A stretch of DNA of 64,000 nucleotides from Enoplolaimus lenunculus (GCA_030248215.1 JASANG010003033.1:1-64000), one strand, 5' to 3'; shown: positions 19,556 through 32,600, numbered from the stretch's first letter. Translations and numbers: made by a program. The notes: a model not told the origin generated them from the letters alone.

Positions 19556-20835
19556 CGGAAGAAACATAAGTTCGTCTTGAATTTTAGTTTCGCAACGAGT
19601 CCGTAGGTATTTAAGTTTAAAATATAATACTGGTTGCTATATTAACGTAAGGCCTTGGAATATAAAAGTTGATGCGACAGCTATTAAAGGCAAAATTATA
19701 CAGTCTTGAATTTAAAACCTGGAAATGTTTTACCAAGGCTTAATATTAAAGCAGCAACGTAATTAGCGCCGCTGAATGAGAGGGAACGCAACAAGGACTC
19801 CCAGGGTAGCCGAAAATCACGTGCAGTACGCTGCATTTTAGCAAACTTCCAAAAATTTGGCTTCACAATTTACTTTATGTAAAAATAACAACATTGAGCT
19901 ATTCACTGGCGGGAGGGGCGCGGCGAAAGGGTCGCAATGAGACTAACCAGGGGAGCAAAAAAATCACACTTGCAATTACATTTTGGTAACGTTTTGAAAG
20001 ATTTGGCCACGACTGAGTACAAAATCATGAAAAAAATCAGCCCTCGCTTTCGCTGATGTTGTGAGCATAAGCGACTCGTTTGCGCTCTGGGTGTTGAGCA
20101 GCGACTGTAAGAACAGTTTTTTTTGAACTTTTTAGAGACAACGTAACCAGAAGCAGTTGCGGTAAGGTTAAACAAGTTATCGACGGTTTTGAGCCATGGC
20201 GTCCGCTTCGATGGAAACGCGCTAGTTGTTTCAGGTATTTGTACGGGTGGTTAAGGCATTGCAATCTGTCAAAAACGGTAGTAAACGAAGAACCGCATAA
20301 AAACAGTCATGCCTTTGAAATACTGATCACCGATTGAGGTGTGAAGCTGTTTACCTCAGAGACAACAGAATCCCTGTCTCCAAATGATTTCTTAGCTTCT
20401 ATTTAACATAATTTCAACATTCTTATATTCACAAATTTATATTTTATTAAAGCTGAAACGCCCGACATACGCATTTTGAGCAGAGTTCCAGCTCAAAAGT
20501 AAACAATGTATTTTACAATACATAAAAAATAAATTGTTCTTCAAAAGAATTTGGACATAAAAGATTCCACTGGTAGTCTAATTTTGTAAGTACCTTAATG
20601 TTTATAGTGTAATGTTCTACATTTGTTTCGACCCTCTGGTCGCTTATTACAGATTCTGGGCTGCAACACGGTAAAACCACATATAGGGATCAGAAAATCC
20701 AGGAAGCGTATCCTTTACTGAACTGACATGAAGAACACAATTTTGTATTAACATTTTATTAGAACTACGCAAGTCTGCAGCCACCACGACACTGATTGCA
20801 GTAGGTAAAAATTGTGGCAGGGTGTAATGGAGTTT
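19552..20835. other. No gene recognised
   Basis: Overlapping minus-strand frames at 19903-20264 (90 and 75 codons, in different frames) have no recognisable domain. I see no clear repeat. Confidence 0.4.
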
Positions 20836-20837
20836 CT

Positions 20838-21158
20838 TCGGCTTTGTTTCTGAAATTTTAACTTAAGTATTCACCTAAGTTATGCTTAAATAATTACTTA
20901 AAGTGGCCGATTTATGTAAATACTTAACTTTTTTTGACTGAAAACTAAATAAACGCTTGATCTGAGCCACTATCATTACAAGAAAGTCATAGTTTTGCAT
21001 TGTATAAAGGAAGCATCATGAGTTTACAATTTTAATTAAGATTAATATTTCTGAACGGTAATCTGTGCTACATCAAATTTAGTAAGTTATTTAAGTATAT
21101 ATTTACTTAAGTTAAGTACTTGACTTTGAAGTCGTGGGATTTCGGAAACCCAGCTAAT
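20838..21158. mobile_element. Inverted-repeat element rich in ACTTAAGT motifs
   Basis: TTTCTGAAATTTTAACTTAAGT near 20846 faces ACTTGACTTTGAAGTC and GGATTTCGGAAACC near 21117-21150, with several CTTAAGT/ACTTAA units on each side. It resembles a foldback MITE. The ends are approximate. Confidence 0.5.
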
Positions 21159-21159
21159 A

Positions 21160-22825
21160 CTTTTTAACCAATAATTTTTAACTAAAACGGTTAGAATTAC
21201 TTTGACCAGTTTAGGCTTTGGCACTGGCTTATGATTGTTTTGTGTTTTTTATCGCTGGACTTGGAAAATTGTTTAAACTCATTACTGTAGGGCCTTCACA
21301 TTTTGCTAGGGAGCAGCACTTCTGTGCAGCCGTCCTTGCTACAAGTCTGTTTACCATCTGTAATTTTGTTTTGGCACGTTTCAGTTCACTTAATACCGTT
21401 GCTATATGAATAACAGATTTTTCATTACTCATCTAGAAATTAGGCACAAAACATTAAATTTTTAATTATTGAAAAATCAAACAAAAATACCATTAAACTA
21501 TATAGTAAAGTGGCTTAATCTCGTCAACAGGGTATTCTCGTTAAATGGACGTAAAAGCGTTCGTAACTCAGCTTGCAGCTAATCGATCAAAACGAAAATT
21601 TCGCCAGCCATAGTTTGATTCCGTTGTGAATTATATTGCAAAATGACGTTAGTATCGCTTGTTTCATTGCATAGCTAGTTGTGTTTTTTGCTTGCTCTTG
21701 TTTAAAAACCTGCACTTTTATAATAAACACAGTGCATTTTTTGGTAAGCTCATAAACTTTAAAGTTTTAGGTGTCATGTGTAAAATTTTTATATTATTCG
21801 AACGCTTATGAGTAGTACTATAAGGTCAGTGTCACTAAAGAGCTGGAATTAAAGTTAAACAAATGTTATTTTTTCAAAAACTATAACTGTTTTTGAGAAC
21901 TTTTAAATTAGGCTAATACCGTCAACTAATACGTCTATTCTCGTCGACTTTGTTTAAACTCGTCAAAAGGTTATATTCCAATATTTTCCGATAGCTAGAA
22001 TTATACAAGTCTCGAGTTGTAAAGCATCAAGGCGATATCAAATTGCTAAAAACAAAATAATAAAGGTTATTCAATGGGATGACGTTCCGATCAAATCGAA
22101 ATTGACGAGATTAAACTAGTTTACCATACTTTGGCATTGTGGCAACTCATGTGTTGAAAGAAGAGTATTCACTGAAACGCTTAAGAATAATGGACTTTAG
22201 TGCGGTACAAACATATGGCTATTCCGTCCTGAAACTTGTTTAATTAAATTTCAAGTAAAATGTAAACAAAATTCCACAAATATATACTTCAAGTTTTTGC
22301 TACATTTCTTAAAAAACGAAAACATCTAAACTTTTCAACATTAAAAACGGTAACCTTTCTAAAATTAATATTATCAATCAAATAATTTACAGTAATGTTG
22401 ACATTAAAAGCTTATGACTACCGTCATCTGATTACAAACGGGCACGCCGATAAATTGTTTGTGTAAAGGTAACTGTTGCCCACCCCCAGTCGTTGGTCAG
22501 TATGGTACTTGCATCTGATTTGCTAAAGTTATTTAGACTTTAGAATTTTCAGCGCCTGGTAAAATTTCGCAACCCGCTAGAAATGTGATAGCCCCGAAAT
22601 CACGTAAAATCACCGCTTGTTTTTCCTGAAATATTTTTGGCCACACGAACTAAAAGGGGTATTTTCGCCTGTGTGTAGCACTTATCATCAGTTAGTAATA
22701 GATTTCAATTAGCAAACGAATCGTGGCATCTGCTGATTTTTAAATCTAAACAAAAGTTGGTTCATATGCTAAATTTCTTAACCTTATCGTTTTCTGGTTC
22801 TTATTATACCAGTCGTAGTGGGACT
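21160..22825. other. No gene recognised
   Basis: Frames on both strands at 21218-21432 are mutual shadows without a domain. Phrases such as CTCGTCAA recur (21514, 21913, 21955) without a clear array. Confidence 0.4.
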
Positions 22826-22827
22826 AC

Positions 22828-23604
22828 ATTTATTGAGCGAAGCTCGAACGCACGTAAGCAATTAAGGTAATATGCAAATTAGTTGTTAGCTAACTATTCA
22901 TTTATCGGTTTTGGAGGTTTGTAAGCAATTTCCTTAGATTCCTCGCACCCAAAAACCCTTCAGTCACTCTAATAATTTTTGGAATAATTTAAAAAGCCCT
23001 AATTTTGTTTTGTCAATTAAGCTAATATGCAAATTAGTTATTAGCTAACTATTCAATTATCGGTTTGGGATGTTTGTAAACTATTTATTCAAATTCCTCG
23101 CACCAAAAACCCTTTAGTGCTGAAATTATATTGCTTTTAACCTTAATAACCTTAATAATTAGTGAAATATTGTAAAAAGTCCTAATTTAGGCTTATAAAC
23201 TATGCTAATATGCAAATTATCTATTAACTAACTGCTCAATTATCGGTTTTGGAGGTTTGTAAACAGTCTACGCAGATTCCTCGCACCAAAAAGCCCTTTA
23301 ATGCTAAAATTAGATTGCTTCTAACTGTAATAATTAGTGAAATATTGTGGAAAGTCCTAATTTAGGCATAATTAATTATGCAAATTAGCCTGTAGCTAAT
23401 AAACAGCTCAAAATTTTAAAACCCCAATGCGAGGTTAACACCCCAATATGATTGGCTTTCAAAAAAAAGTTTATTAAAATCGGTTCAGCCGTTCCTGAGA
23501 TTCTTTTCGGACGGACAGACGGACAGACGGACAGACGGACAGACGGACAGACGGACATCCACCTTTCGACCCCCAAGTACAAAACATAAAACGCTTCGCT
23601 CAAT
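22828..23604. repeat. Element with four tandem units and a GACGGACA array, bounded by inverted GAGCGAAGC
   Basis: It begins near TTTATTGAGCGAAGCTCG and ends near AACGCTTCGCTCAATAAG, so the ends are inverted. Four units starting at TAATATGCAAATTAG-like sequence (about 22868, 23023, 23206, 23374; spacing roughly 155-185 bp) share TTATCGGTTTTGGAGGTTTG and TTCCTCGCACC. These are followed by CGGTTCAGCCGTTCCTGAGA and an array of GACGGACA octamers at 23509-23556. The open frames here are artefacts of the array. Confidence 0.75.
23509..23556. repeat. (GACGGACA)n array
   Basis: About six head-to-tail octamer units within the larger element. Confidence 0.95.
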
Positions 23605-23936
23605 AAGAAACAGCGCCGATTACAAATCGCTGATATATATTATACATCGTCAACTTATAATCGGCGGTGAACATATACTATACGTGCCATTTCACGAAAT
23701 AATACGTGTGGCGCTAGGATATTTTTGCACAATAAACCTATCATTGTGCTCTACTGGCTAGCATTAAGAACTCAAATTGAGCAAATGTTGGAGTTACGAT
23801 GTTTTTGCCTCTGATGCTACTGTATTATTTGCGTTCACGCCTCAACGACGTCCTGTTTAGATGGTTGTTCGTACGTTTGTGCATTTCCACGCAAACGTAC
23901 CACCATCATACAGCATTGCACGCATATATAAAGGTA

Positions 23937-24138
23937 CACTGCAAAAAATAATGGGTCAAATCGACTCTCTCCGAAATAGGCTTTTTCTGACTGCACAAAC
24001 TGAGTCAAAATTCGACTCCGTCATGAGTAAGATTGAGTCGAATTTGACTCATGCGGAGCCGAATTTTAACTCAGTTTGTGTAGTCTGGAAAAGCCTATTT
24101 CGGAGAGAGTCAATTTGACTCACCATTTTTTTGCGGTG
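23937..24138. mobile_element. 202-bp palindromic TA-flanked MITE
   Basis: The two halves are near-perfect inverted repeats, from CACTGCAAAAAATAATGGG with CTCTCCGAAATAGGC to the complementary GCCTATTTCGGAGAG and TTTTTTTGCGGTG. TA flanks both ends (23935-23936, 24139-24140). The open frame at 23861-24118 is only the palindrome. A half copy lies at 4085-4137. Confidence 0.88.
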
Positions 24139-24479
24139 TATGTTTACCGTCCGGAGCTGCGCAGTAAATTGAGATGCTCAATGTAGCGGCAAAGCCTTAA
24201 GCAGCTATCACCAGGATAGGCAGATTTCTATACACCATGGGCGTTTAATTGTTTTTTCGCAGATTGGACACCTTGTGCTCAAAAGGTTAGACATGGTTAT
24301 TTGTTCAAAAATACTGCCTGAGCGAACTTATAGCATCTGCTTACGGATTTTGTTTTAGATATGCCATATTTGGCACGTTCCGTCACGTGTTTGTATTTGG
24401 TAATATGGTTATACTGAATTCGAGATCGAATAAATATATTTGGTTTCTTGAAAACACAGTGGATGCTTTCTTTGTAGGA

Positions 24480-24690
24480 AAAGTTGTACCCGGCACACGA
24501 TGCGTTTTTGACCGACCCCCGTTATTTAGAGGAGGGTACAACCTATGCGAACCATAGCGCTGTATGTATCTGGCATCAAAACTGCTCCGCTCATAGTTTA
24601 AGAAGTATTGCATGTAACAGCGACCAGCCCTGAAATAAGGGGGATTTCTCCTCCAAAAACGCAACGCCCGGCGCTACGTTTTGTTCCACA
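24480..24690. repeat. Interspersed repeat family J, copy 1
   Basis: GGGTACAACCTATGCGAACCA, CCGCTCATAGTTTAAG, TATTGCATGTAACAG and a CCAAAAACGCAA end are shared with 46850-47060. The 93-codon minus frame across it is not a recognised protein. Confidence 0.65.
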
Positions 24691-24785
24691 CAGATTTCGG
24701 TAGTCTACACACTCTTGTTAAAAAGTGATCATCCACTATTGCTTGCCCTTATAAATACACCCATCAAAACAACTGTGTAGAGCGC

Positions 24786-24900
24786 CATCCAGGATCGTAG
24801 CCAGCCCACCTTGCTAGGGGGCTGCAAATTTTTCAGCAGGGGCATTTAAATGTTTTCAATGACTTTTAAGTAAGGTTGAAAAATATATCCTTAAAGTTTA
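24786..24900. mobile_element. Family D element
   Basis: AGCCAGCCCACCTTGCTAGG and ATGACTTTTAAGTAAGGTTG match the family at 4975-5125. Confidence 0.6.
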
Positions 24901-24927
24901 AGGGTCGAACATAGCCTTGACGTGTAT

Positions 24928-25125
24928 GGCCAAAGTTACTTTAAGGGGCGTAACAGTAGATTAAGCGTATTCCTAAGCCTAAGCCTAAGCCTAAGCGTTG
25001 CAAAAATGAGTTCCTAAGCCTTAGCCTAAGCCTAAGCTGAAGCAAAAAAATTATACTCAAGAAGCTAAACCTGCTCTTTTATAGAACCACCAGAAACCTG
25101 GACGTTCCTTAAAGTAACATGGTCC
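24928..25125 (-). mobile_element. hAT-like MITE (subfamily 2)
   Basis: The ends GGCCAAAGTTACTTTAAGGG and CCTTAAAGTAACATGGTCC are inverted repeats, with two GCCTAA runs between. The flanks GTGTAT and GTGTTTAT are similar but not identical. Confidence 0.83.
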
Positions 25126-25670
25126 GTGTTTATTAGATTTCCTCTGCGCGCGAAGCGAACTATAATCATAGAACATTTTGCCTTGTAAGTTTATAATTGA
25201 CACATTGTTCACGTTGCAAAGTTTTGAAATGCGCCTGGCTTCTTGCTCGCTTTGCTCGTGAAACTACATTCACCATTTCATGCCTGTTTTGATCGGCATA
25301 GTGTGACATCACTGACTTGTCAGGCCTTAGAATAATCAGGCTGATTTTAGTATGTAAAACTTTCCTCGGTCGCTACACTCGCTCAGGGACACTAGATTCA
25401 TAGCTTTTCGCCAAGCTGAAGTTCAAGGGTTGTGACAGAAAAGGCCAGTGACACGCCGCGGGCGTTCTTCCATTGGTTTCTTATTAGGCTCAGTTAAGTT
25501 GTTAGGCCTGCCATCTGGCAGCTTGTCGAAACCCTAGTGATCAGGGCGTCCCCGCAACTAAATTGGGTGAAAGTCAGAGTTCTTGGCCAATCTCGGATAC
25601 CGAACTGAACTTAATTTGGGACTGTGTTGGGGGTGCCGTCCTGGAATTTGTGGACAGGCCCCACCTATGC
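25126..25670. other. No gene recognised
   Basis: It includes a GGCTTCTTGCTCGCTTTGCTCG motif near 25239 that recurs in other repeats of the window (30160, 35320, 45290, 56650). No coding signal. Confidence 0.4.
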
Positions 25671-25689
25671 CTTCTCCAATAGGTGCGCT

Positions 25690-26062
25690 CCAGGGTACAA
25701 ACAGGAACTAAGTTTGCCGGAACATTAACAGGAACAGGAATTGAATAATTTTCATTACCGAATTACTGTTGGACTTTTCAGAAAACTTTGCCAAAAACGG
25801 GTTCAGCCAATTTTGAGCTGTTTTCTGCAAAAACATCAACAGAAACAACTTATTGAAAGAAATTGAAGCAATTGGAAAAACACTCATGCCGAAATAACAA
25901 TTTTTAAAGACAAAGTTTTCAATGTTTAAATGATTAGGCATAAGCTGCGACAAAACCATAAAACTTTCGGTTCCGGCATCTTTAAATGCAGGAACGGGGG
26001 CAGGAACAGAAATTGAATTCTGGCAGGATTTCCGGCCGGAACAGGAAATCCAGTTGAACCCT
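25690..26062. mobile_element. Inverted-repeat element with CCAGGGT ends
   Basis: CTCCAGGGTACAAACAGGAAC near 25688 and GGAAATCCAGTTGAACCCTGG near 26043-26062 are inverted. GGAACAGGAA-type units occur near both ends, and internal minus-strand frames have no recognisable domain. It is possibly a hAT-type non-autonomous element; no target duplication was found. Confidence 0.55.
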
Positions 26063-26289
26063 GGTATGCTCTCAACACACAGCTCAAATGATAGAAATTG
26101 TACTCTCGTACGAAATGCGCAAATTTGCTACAATTTGCGTTTTGGCAATTTGAAAATGGCAAAGCAACATAATTTGATCTGCCTTCCGATCGAGAGAATC
26201 GGGGAGAGGGTGCTTCCACCGGAACTGTCAGACATACGCAAACTCTAGTTTTCTCTAAACTTCAAGGATGTTGTTTTACGTAACTTCTC

Positions 26290-26530
26290 GGTTCATTTCA
26301 GGGTTCATATTCTCAAATGCGTATAGCACCTATAATCAATTAGCGATAGGTTTTCAAACTGACGAACATCTGCAGTTGCAGATTTCAAAATTGGTGCAGA
26401 CGTAGGGTAAATCAAACGCGAACAATGGGTGGAATGTCAAACCTCACTTTGCGCTGGTTCCAAAGTTACAGGACCTGTCACCAACTGGTGATAGGTGCTA
26501 CTCGCATTTTGAGAATACGGGTTCAGATAT
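26290..26530. mobile_element. Family I element, intact relative
   Basis: The ends ATTCTCAAATGCGTATAGCACC and GGTGATAGGTGCTACTCGCA with TTTTGAGAATACGGG are inverted repeats. Internal GATAGGTTTTCAAACTGACG and CTGCAGTTGCAGAT match the copy at 12489-13133 in reverse. Confidence 0.75.
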
Positions 26531-26839
26531 CATTGTTTTGATGAAAAAATGCCGCTGTCACTTTCAAGCTAATAATTTTTAATACTATTTTACTTTTCCA
26601 TTCTCAAGAGACGTTCAGACTTTTAAACCTGAAAATTGTGATAAATCGAGAGCAGTCCGAAATGAAAAGTTTTCAAAAAATGACAAGTGCAGCACACATC
26701 GGGGCAGAATCAGGCCAGAAATTAAAAAAGTAGGGGGGCAGGAATATGAAACTTAAAAAAACTTAGCGACTCATGCGCGCATTTCCCACATTTAACGTCA
26801 GTTCCTTTGATTTAAAAGGTAATCGCTGGTTTAACGGTT

Positions 26840-27025
26840 TAAGTAACCCTTTTTCTGAACCTAAGCCTGTTCATGAACCTAATCCTTTTCGTGAACAGCA
26901 GCCTAAACCTAAGCCTTTCCAAAACCTAAGTATTTTCCTAAAGCTAAGCTTTTTCCTGAATCTATGCCTTTTCATTATCCTAAAGTCTTAGACCTGAACC
27001 TGAGCCTAAGCCTATAAAGAAAAAC
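26840..27025. repeat. Degenerate CCTAAGCCT-rich patch
   Basis: Irregularly spaced CCTAAGCC/CCTAAACC units alternate with TTTTCnTGAA spacers, unlike the hAT-like MITE cores. No termini are visible. Confidence 0.5.
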
Positions 27026-28430
27026 TATATGCACAAGGACCAATTTTTTCCTTTTCAAACAACTTTGACTCGTGGCATGACTCCAAACGTTATCGTCACT
27101 GTGCATTTTTTAGCTTGTCAAACATTTAACCGATCCTACGAGGGTATTGCACCTTGGAGAATTTTGGTCTATTATCAAAACGTCATTGAGAACTAGAATG
27201 TCTAGAAACTTTTGATCTAAAACGAACCATGAGAATATTTGTTATTCGATTTTTTTACAATTTCTATGCGCATTCCAAAAAGTTAGTTGCTGAATATTAT
27301 TTTAAAAACCAACAGTGGTGATGAGTACTGTTTACACATGAGTATTCAACCTTCATTACTGCATTATTTGAACCGGCAAGAAATGTATCAAAGGAGGTTT
27401 ATTTCCGAAAATACCGTTCCCAATTTTTGAGGGATCAATATCATTTTTCACGCCCAGAGCCAGCTCACATTTGTAGGGACTGAAAGTTTTTCAAGAGGAA
27501 AGGACAAACAATTGCTTTCGATGACTTACAAGCAAGGTTGAAAATTTTTAAGGGGGCATAATTCTTCCAGTGGAAGGGGGCTCAGCCCCTGCCGCCCTCC
27601 CTTGGTTACGGGCCTACATTAGTTCCAGACGGTTGGGATGCGGAACAATTTTAGTTTCTACAAGGCAAAATGTCTCTTGGAGGGCAAAATTTTTCTTGGG
27701 GTGGGCGCCTGAGCTACCCGCTGATTTATGCCCAATAATGGGTTCGATGATATCTACACTTGAAGTTTCGAGAAATTTTAATGTTATTTCGCCAAGAATA
27801 ATCTGTAATCAGCTTTGGGCCGTTTTACTTTGAGAAGCGAACCATTTTTTCGTACAGCTGATAAAGTGAATACCAATCTCCAGCTAGGGTTATTTCACCA
27901 ATAACATTGGAAAAAAGGAAATTTTTGGTGGCATGTATTTTTCGTTTTCCGGATCCGTTTCCGGCAAATATATATATATATTGGCAAAGCCTCTATTTTC
28001 GGGCTACAAAATTAATATGCTTTGTAGATTTGTGTTCTAAACGATAACCTAAACAACACCAGGTGAAATGTTATTCAGTGCGCCACAAAAATTTATCGTA
28101 ATTTATATCGTATAATTACTTCAGAGTACAGAAAAACAACGATTCAGACTTGACGGGCGAAATGAGCAGTATCAATAACTGTGGCCAGCGGCCTATCCAG
28201 AAATTTGCGACTGGGGTTGGGGAGTAACGCATCATACGATATCAACTCGAGAGCAAATTGAGCAAAAAACCAACTTGCAGTTTTAGCACTAAATGTTAAT
28301 ACCAAATTGTGGTTTTGATCTTTGTTTGCTGGCTTAGACCTTGGCGGCGCCCCGTTAGATCCGCAAGTGTGTGGTAGATTTGCCGCCTGTGAAAACTTCT
28401 ACAATCGTTTGAAATGTGTGAGGTGATATG
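27026..28430. other. No gene recognised; one family D element
   Basis: 27455-27625 is a family D repeat (GACTTACAAGCAAGGTTGAA, GGGGCTCAGCCCCTGCC). A short (TA)n run lies at about 27968-27980. No coding signal elsewhere. Confidence 0.45.
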
Positions 28431-28438
28431 AACAATTT

Positions 28439-28589
28439 GGCCCATGTTACTTTAAGGGGCGTTCCAATTTGTGGTGGGTCTATAAAAGAGTAGGTTTAGA
28501 TTCTAGATTACATTTTTTGCTTAGGCTTAGGCTTAGGCTTTCAGGAATATGCTTAATCTAATCTTACGCCCCTTAAAGTAACATTGGCC
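28439..28589 (+). mobile_element. hAT-like MITE (subfamily 2) with perfect 8-bp target duplication
   Basis: The ends GGCCCATGTTACTTTAAGGG and CCCCTTAAAGTAACATTGGCC are inverted repeats. The exact duplication AACAATTT lies on both sides (28431-28438, 28590-28597). It has a short TTAGGC run. Confidence 0.92.
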
Positions 28590-28950
28590 AACAATTTTAA
28601 GGGAAGAACGACTAAAAATTTTCGAACTCAACTGGTTGGAACAAATATTAAGCAGAAAATTTAATTTTGAAATTGGTTGCGCTTCCGCTTACACCAGGAA
28701 CTATTACCATTTGGGTTTTTGGTCCTGCGTTCAATCAAGATAAATATCAAACGCATACAGCTTATATATTGTAAGATTTTCAGCTTATATCGTAGAAATA
28801 TCGAGAAGAATGTGCAACTAATTAACCTTTTTCTATTATTGAGGTCGCCGCAATTCTCTGAACTTGTTTTAATTAAACACTGGGAGGCACCAGGTAAAGT
28901 TACATCCTGGTTGAGAATCTGAGTTTTATATATAGCGTAGAGCAACGGTA

Positions 28951-29426
28951 CTGTAGTGACCCGAATAAGACGGGGCGGAGACTCATATTTATTTGGCCTT
29001 TCTACATGGCCCCAGTGTTGTTTGGTTACGGACTGTTATTCGTTTTTAACCCGCCCTTTATCGCCCTTCGTTACTGATCCGGTATTGCAACTATCCGTTG
29101 AATTAAAATAACGTTTATTGCTCTTGAATCAAAAGCTTGAACGATAATGCAAGGTTATACTTATTAATGTACTTTCAAAACTTAAGTACGCCGCTTTAAA
29201 GTATTGAACTCAGCTTTATTTTGTCCCGGAGTCATTTATGCCCTATACACAGAAATAATTGAGATTTATGCCCTACAATTAGAAATAATTGACAACTATA
29301 GATTCTAACTAGGATTTATAGACTCTATCCGCTTACGGATTCTTATATGGAATACGGACTCCTATTGATTGAGACTCAAAATGGTACCATTCTCTTATTA
29401 CTTCCCTCTTATTCGGTTCACTACAC
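28951..29426 (-). mobile_element. Tc1/mariner-like MITE (family A), full copy
   Basis: The ends CTGTAGTGACCCGAATAAGA and TCTTATTCGGTTCACTACAC are inverted repeats, flanked by TA. It is 476 bp with no coding capacity. Confidence 0.88.
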
Positions 29427-29660
29427 TATGCGACAACTCGTCGGCTAAACAACTCGACGACCCACAACTTGTTTATAAATACGAAATCTCGTCGACTTAA
29501 TATGTCATCCATTATTACGCTCAGGCTTAGGCCAGTGCTTATTGCTTAGGCTAAGACTATCTTTAGGACACTGCGAGGCGACAATTCGTACGCTAAGGTT
29601 CTCGCCTGTTCATCAAGTAGGTCTCTGATAAACTTGTAAAAATGTCATGCCGTCACCGTT
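29427..29660. repeat. Sequence duplicated at 60905-61130
   Basis: GCGACAACTCGTCGGCTAA, AATACGAAATCTCGTCGACT and CTTTAGGACACTGC follow the family A MITE here and also follow the copy at 60501-60903. The match extends about 225 bp past the MITE but not to its left side. Confidence 0.8.
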
Positions 29661-32600
29661 CATATTTGTAGTTTATGCAGTGTATGACATATAATACTGT
29701 ATGCGATTTGCGGTAGTGTTAACGTGCACAACTCAACCTTACTCTTTTTTGAACCTAATTGAAAACCAGTTGTTATTGGTGAATTATCGGTAGTTTTCAA
29801 TAATTAAAAGACAGTAAGCGTTTTCCACTTCATAGACTGTAATGTATTGGGCATGAACGCGACAGGTGTAAAAATAAAATCCGCCCTGATTCAGCAGAAT
29901 TGTATAATTTTAATTGCTTATCTGCTGCGAATGAAGTTTAACAAGCCCCAAATGAAAACTTTTACTTAATTACTTGTCGGCCGTAACACAAGTGATTATT
30001 ATTGTTAAAAGGCACACATTGTGATGTAGGCCGGGTCTGAGCGGCACCAGCGGGCCAATAACCAAAAGGAACCAGGAGTTGGCTACGGGCCTGGACGTCT
30101 TATGTTGTAAAGTGGTTGCACCATTCATGTAAAGCATTGCGTTATTCACGCGTTTGGCTTGTCGCTTGCTTCGCTCGTAAGGCATCTACTTTAATTATAT
30201 TGCTCGTTACAATGTTGTTCCGCCACGCATTCGGATGTCTTGGATACCCGAGTGGCAGTCTAGTTATAATCAAACGGTTCGGACTCGATGCTGGTTCCGG
30301 GAACAAAAGAACAACCCCGACCAGTAGTTGAAATAAGACCAGTTCAATAAGAATTACACGAATAATATCTGAAAAATAACTAAAATATTGTTGAATTTTA
30401 TACAGAGTTATTGTTTTAAGGATATTTTGAGCAAAATTTTCTAAGCTTTGGCTTTAGACGAATTTTCACAAAACTGCACATTCACATACAAATTATGGGT
30501 CATCCACCTTATAATGCACGCGCTAATGTAAAAATGTCTTCAATTACCCGGTAGGGATCTGTGTACAAATCGAAGTTACAACTAGCGTGTAGGTACAGTT
30601 TTATGCGGTACGTAGACACTATTAATTGTTCCGACACTGTCCGAAGGGACTCGGGACAAAAGGTAAAAAATTAAGCAAAATAGATAAGTGTATATATGTG
30701 TTTGTGTTGTTGTTGTTGTTGTTATGTATATTTGCGATGCTATATGGATACAGTGCAATATGCCTTTACGTCCTCGTTAGGGACTACCGAACTTTATAGT
30801 GGTCACGTAATAGAGTGTGTTAAAACGACGTCGGGCCTTACTCAGACCCAGACTTTTTTGCAGTACCGCGTGCAGTATAACGTGGATGTTCCATCAGTCA
30901 AAATTGCCGCTTAGGCTCCACAATTTATCGTACTGTGCGATCTCCAGATACACTTATCTCAATAATACTGCACAGTATCTCTACTCTAAACGCTTACTTC
31001 GGGTGTAACTATGATAAATAACACCTCAAAATTGTTAAATTCTAAAAACCATTAACTCCGCAATACAAAATCCGCTAAACCGTTGAGCACTAATTCGCTT
31101 CCTTATACTGCTGAGTCCCCTTAAACGCCAGCACACTGCGCGTTTATTCGTGTTGTTTGGAAGGTTAAGCAATAATCGGAAGGAATGTAAAAGGCGATAG
31201 AATCATTACAGATTTCGTTAAATCTACTTACCTTACTACTAACTCAAATTTTTCTTAGTGTTTTTGAACTTTAATTTTTCTAAATATTCAAAAAAAGCTA
31301 TTTTGTCTTACGATTAAATTTTATAATGAAAAACTAAACTTTAAATTTAAACAAAAACGCAAGTATTTCGTAGTTTGACTCAAATTTATTAGTTTAAAAA
31401 AATTCAATCGCTAAATTCCCTGAAATATACAAAAACACGCTGTTTTGTCTTCTCCGGATTTTTCGAGTGTATTTCAATTCTGATAATTACCGTTTTCTGA
31501 ATTTTTGCCGACAGGAGCTACTTGAGCACACTTCAAATTATATGTTATTTCGTGCGAAAACAAAAACCGTAAGGAGGCCATAAATTTAAATTCCATGTGT
31601 TATTCGGACTCGCTTTATAACAAGTATTCGCACTCATCCATGTACGACTAACTTAGCTTTACTCGATGAAAATTGAAAAACTTGTTGTAAGCTAACGCAT
31701 TTCCCGAGTGCCGCCCCACGCAACATCCACCTAGAACACTGGGCACATGAAGCAAAAAAATGAGCAGCCTCAGTACACAACAAAATTTCGCTACCACTGC
31801 AATAAAATATTTCCAAACGGGGCGTCAAAAAAGGTTAGCGGGCTCGCAGAGGTCACAGCTGTGTACAGTTATCGCACCTACCGTGCGGCATCTTGCTTCG
31901 CCTAGCTAGGTGATTTCTGTAACTTGTTGAATTATAGGTTTTGATGGTCGGTTTTACCCGGAATCGTTTCAAATATTTAACGATCAAAATTACGGTTCAA
32001 TGTCCATGAAATTATATCGATTGTAATTTTTCCGGTCACAAAAATAGTGATGGTTCAGTGTGAATTCTACCGGTGAGAGTTTACAAGTAGAACGCGACCA
32101 GAGGAAAACAATCACTTACCTGGAGGAAGTCAGATGCTTCCTGGAGAAACAGGGTACGAAGCCAGGGTAATGACATACAGAGCGTGTTTATATGGTATGT
32201 TATGTTGTTTTTGAGTCGCTGGAGTCTAATGTAAAAGTTTATTAGAAACCAATAACTCCGTTAATCTTGTAGTTTATGACTTGCTATGGTTAGACTTTGT
32301 ATTCATTTCTGCAGGGATATTCCCGGGTGCGCGCTCTTGAAGTTAGAATACGTTGCAAATTTCTCGGCAACCGCAGAGCGTTTCCGCACAGGACAGAAAC
32401 TGCAAACACATTATTTTTGTGACGTGAGCGGACGTCTACCCCGTGAGCGCTAGCATGTGGAACGGGTCAAGTGCTCCGCGGGCGTATAACTCCGCAGTTA
32501 AAACAGTAATCAGGTATGAGCGTGAGCAGCCTACGTTAGCGCATCTAAGAAACTGGTTCCTGGTTTTTGGGACTGGTTGCGTAAAATTGTTGTTATTGCT

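Noticed and set aside
22868-23390. The evenly spaced units as a CRISPR array
   Set aside because: Units are 155-185 bp, diverged, AT-rich and part of a eukaryotic repeat. There are no short identical repeats with unique spacers and no cas genes.
23385-23603. Open frame with repeated Ser-Val-Cys-Pro motif
   Set aside because: It is the GACGGACA octamer array translated.
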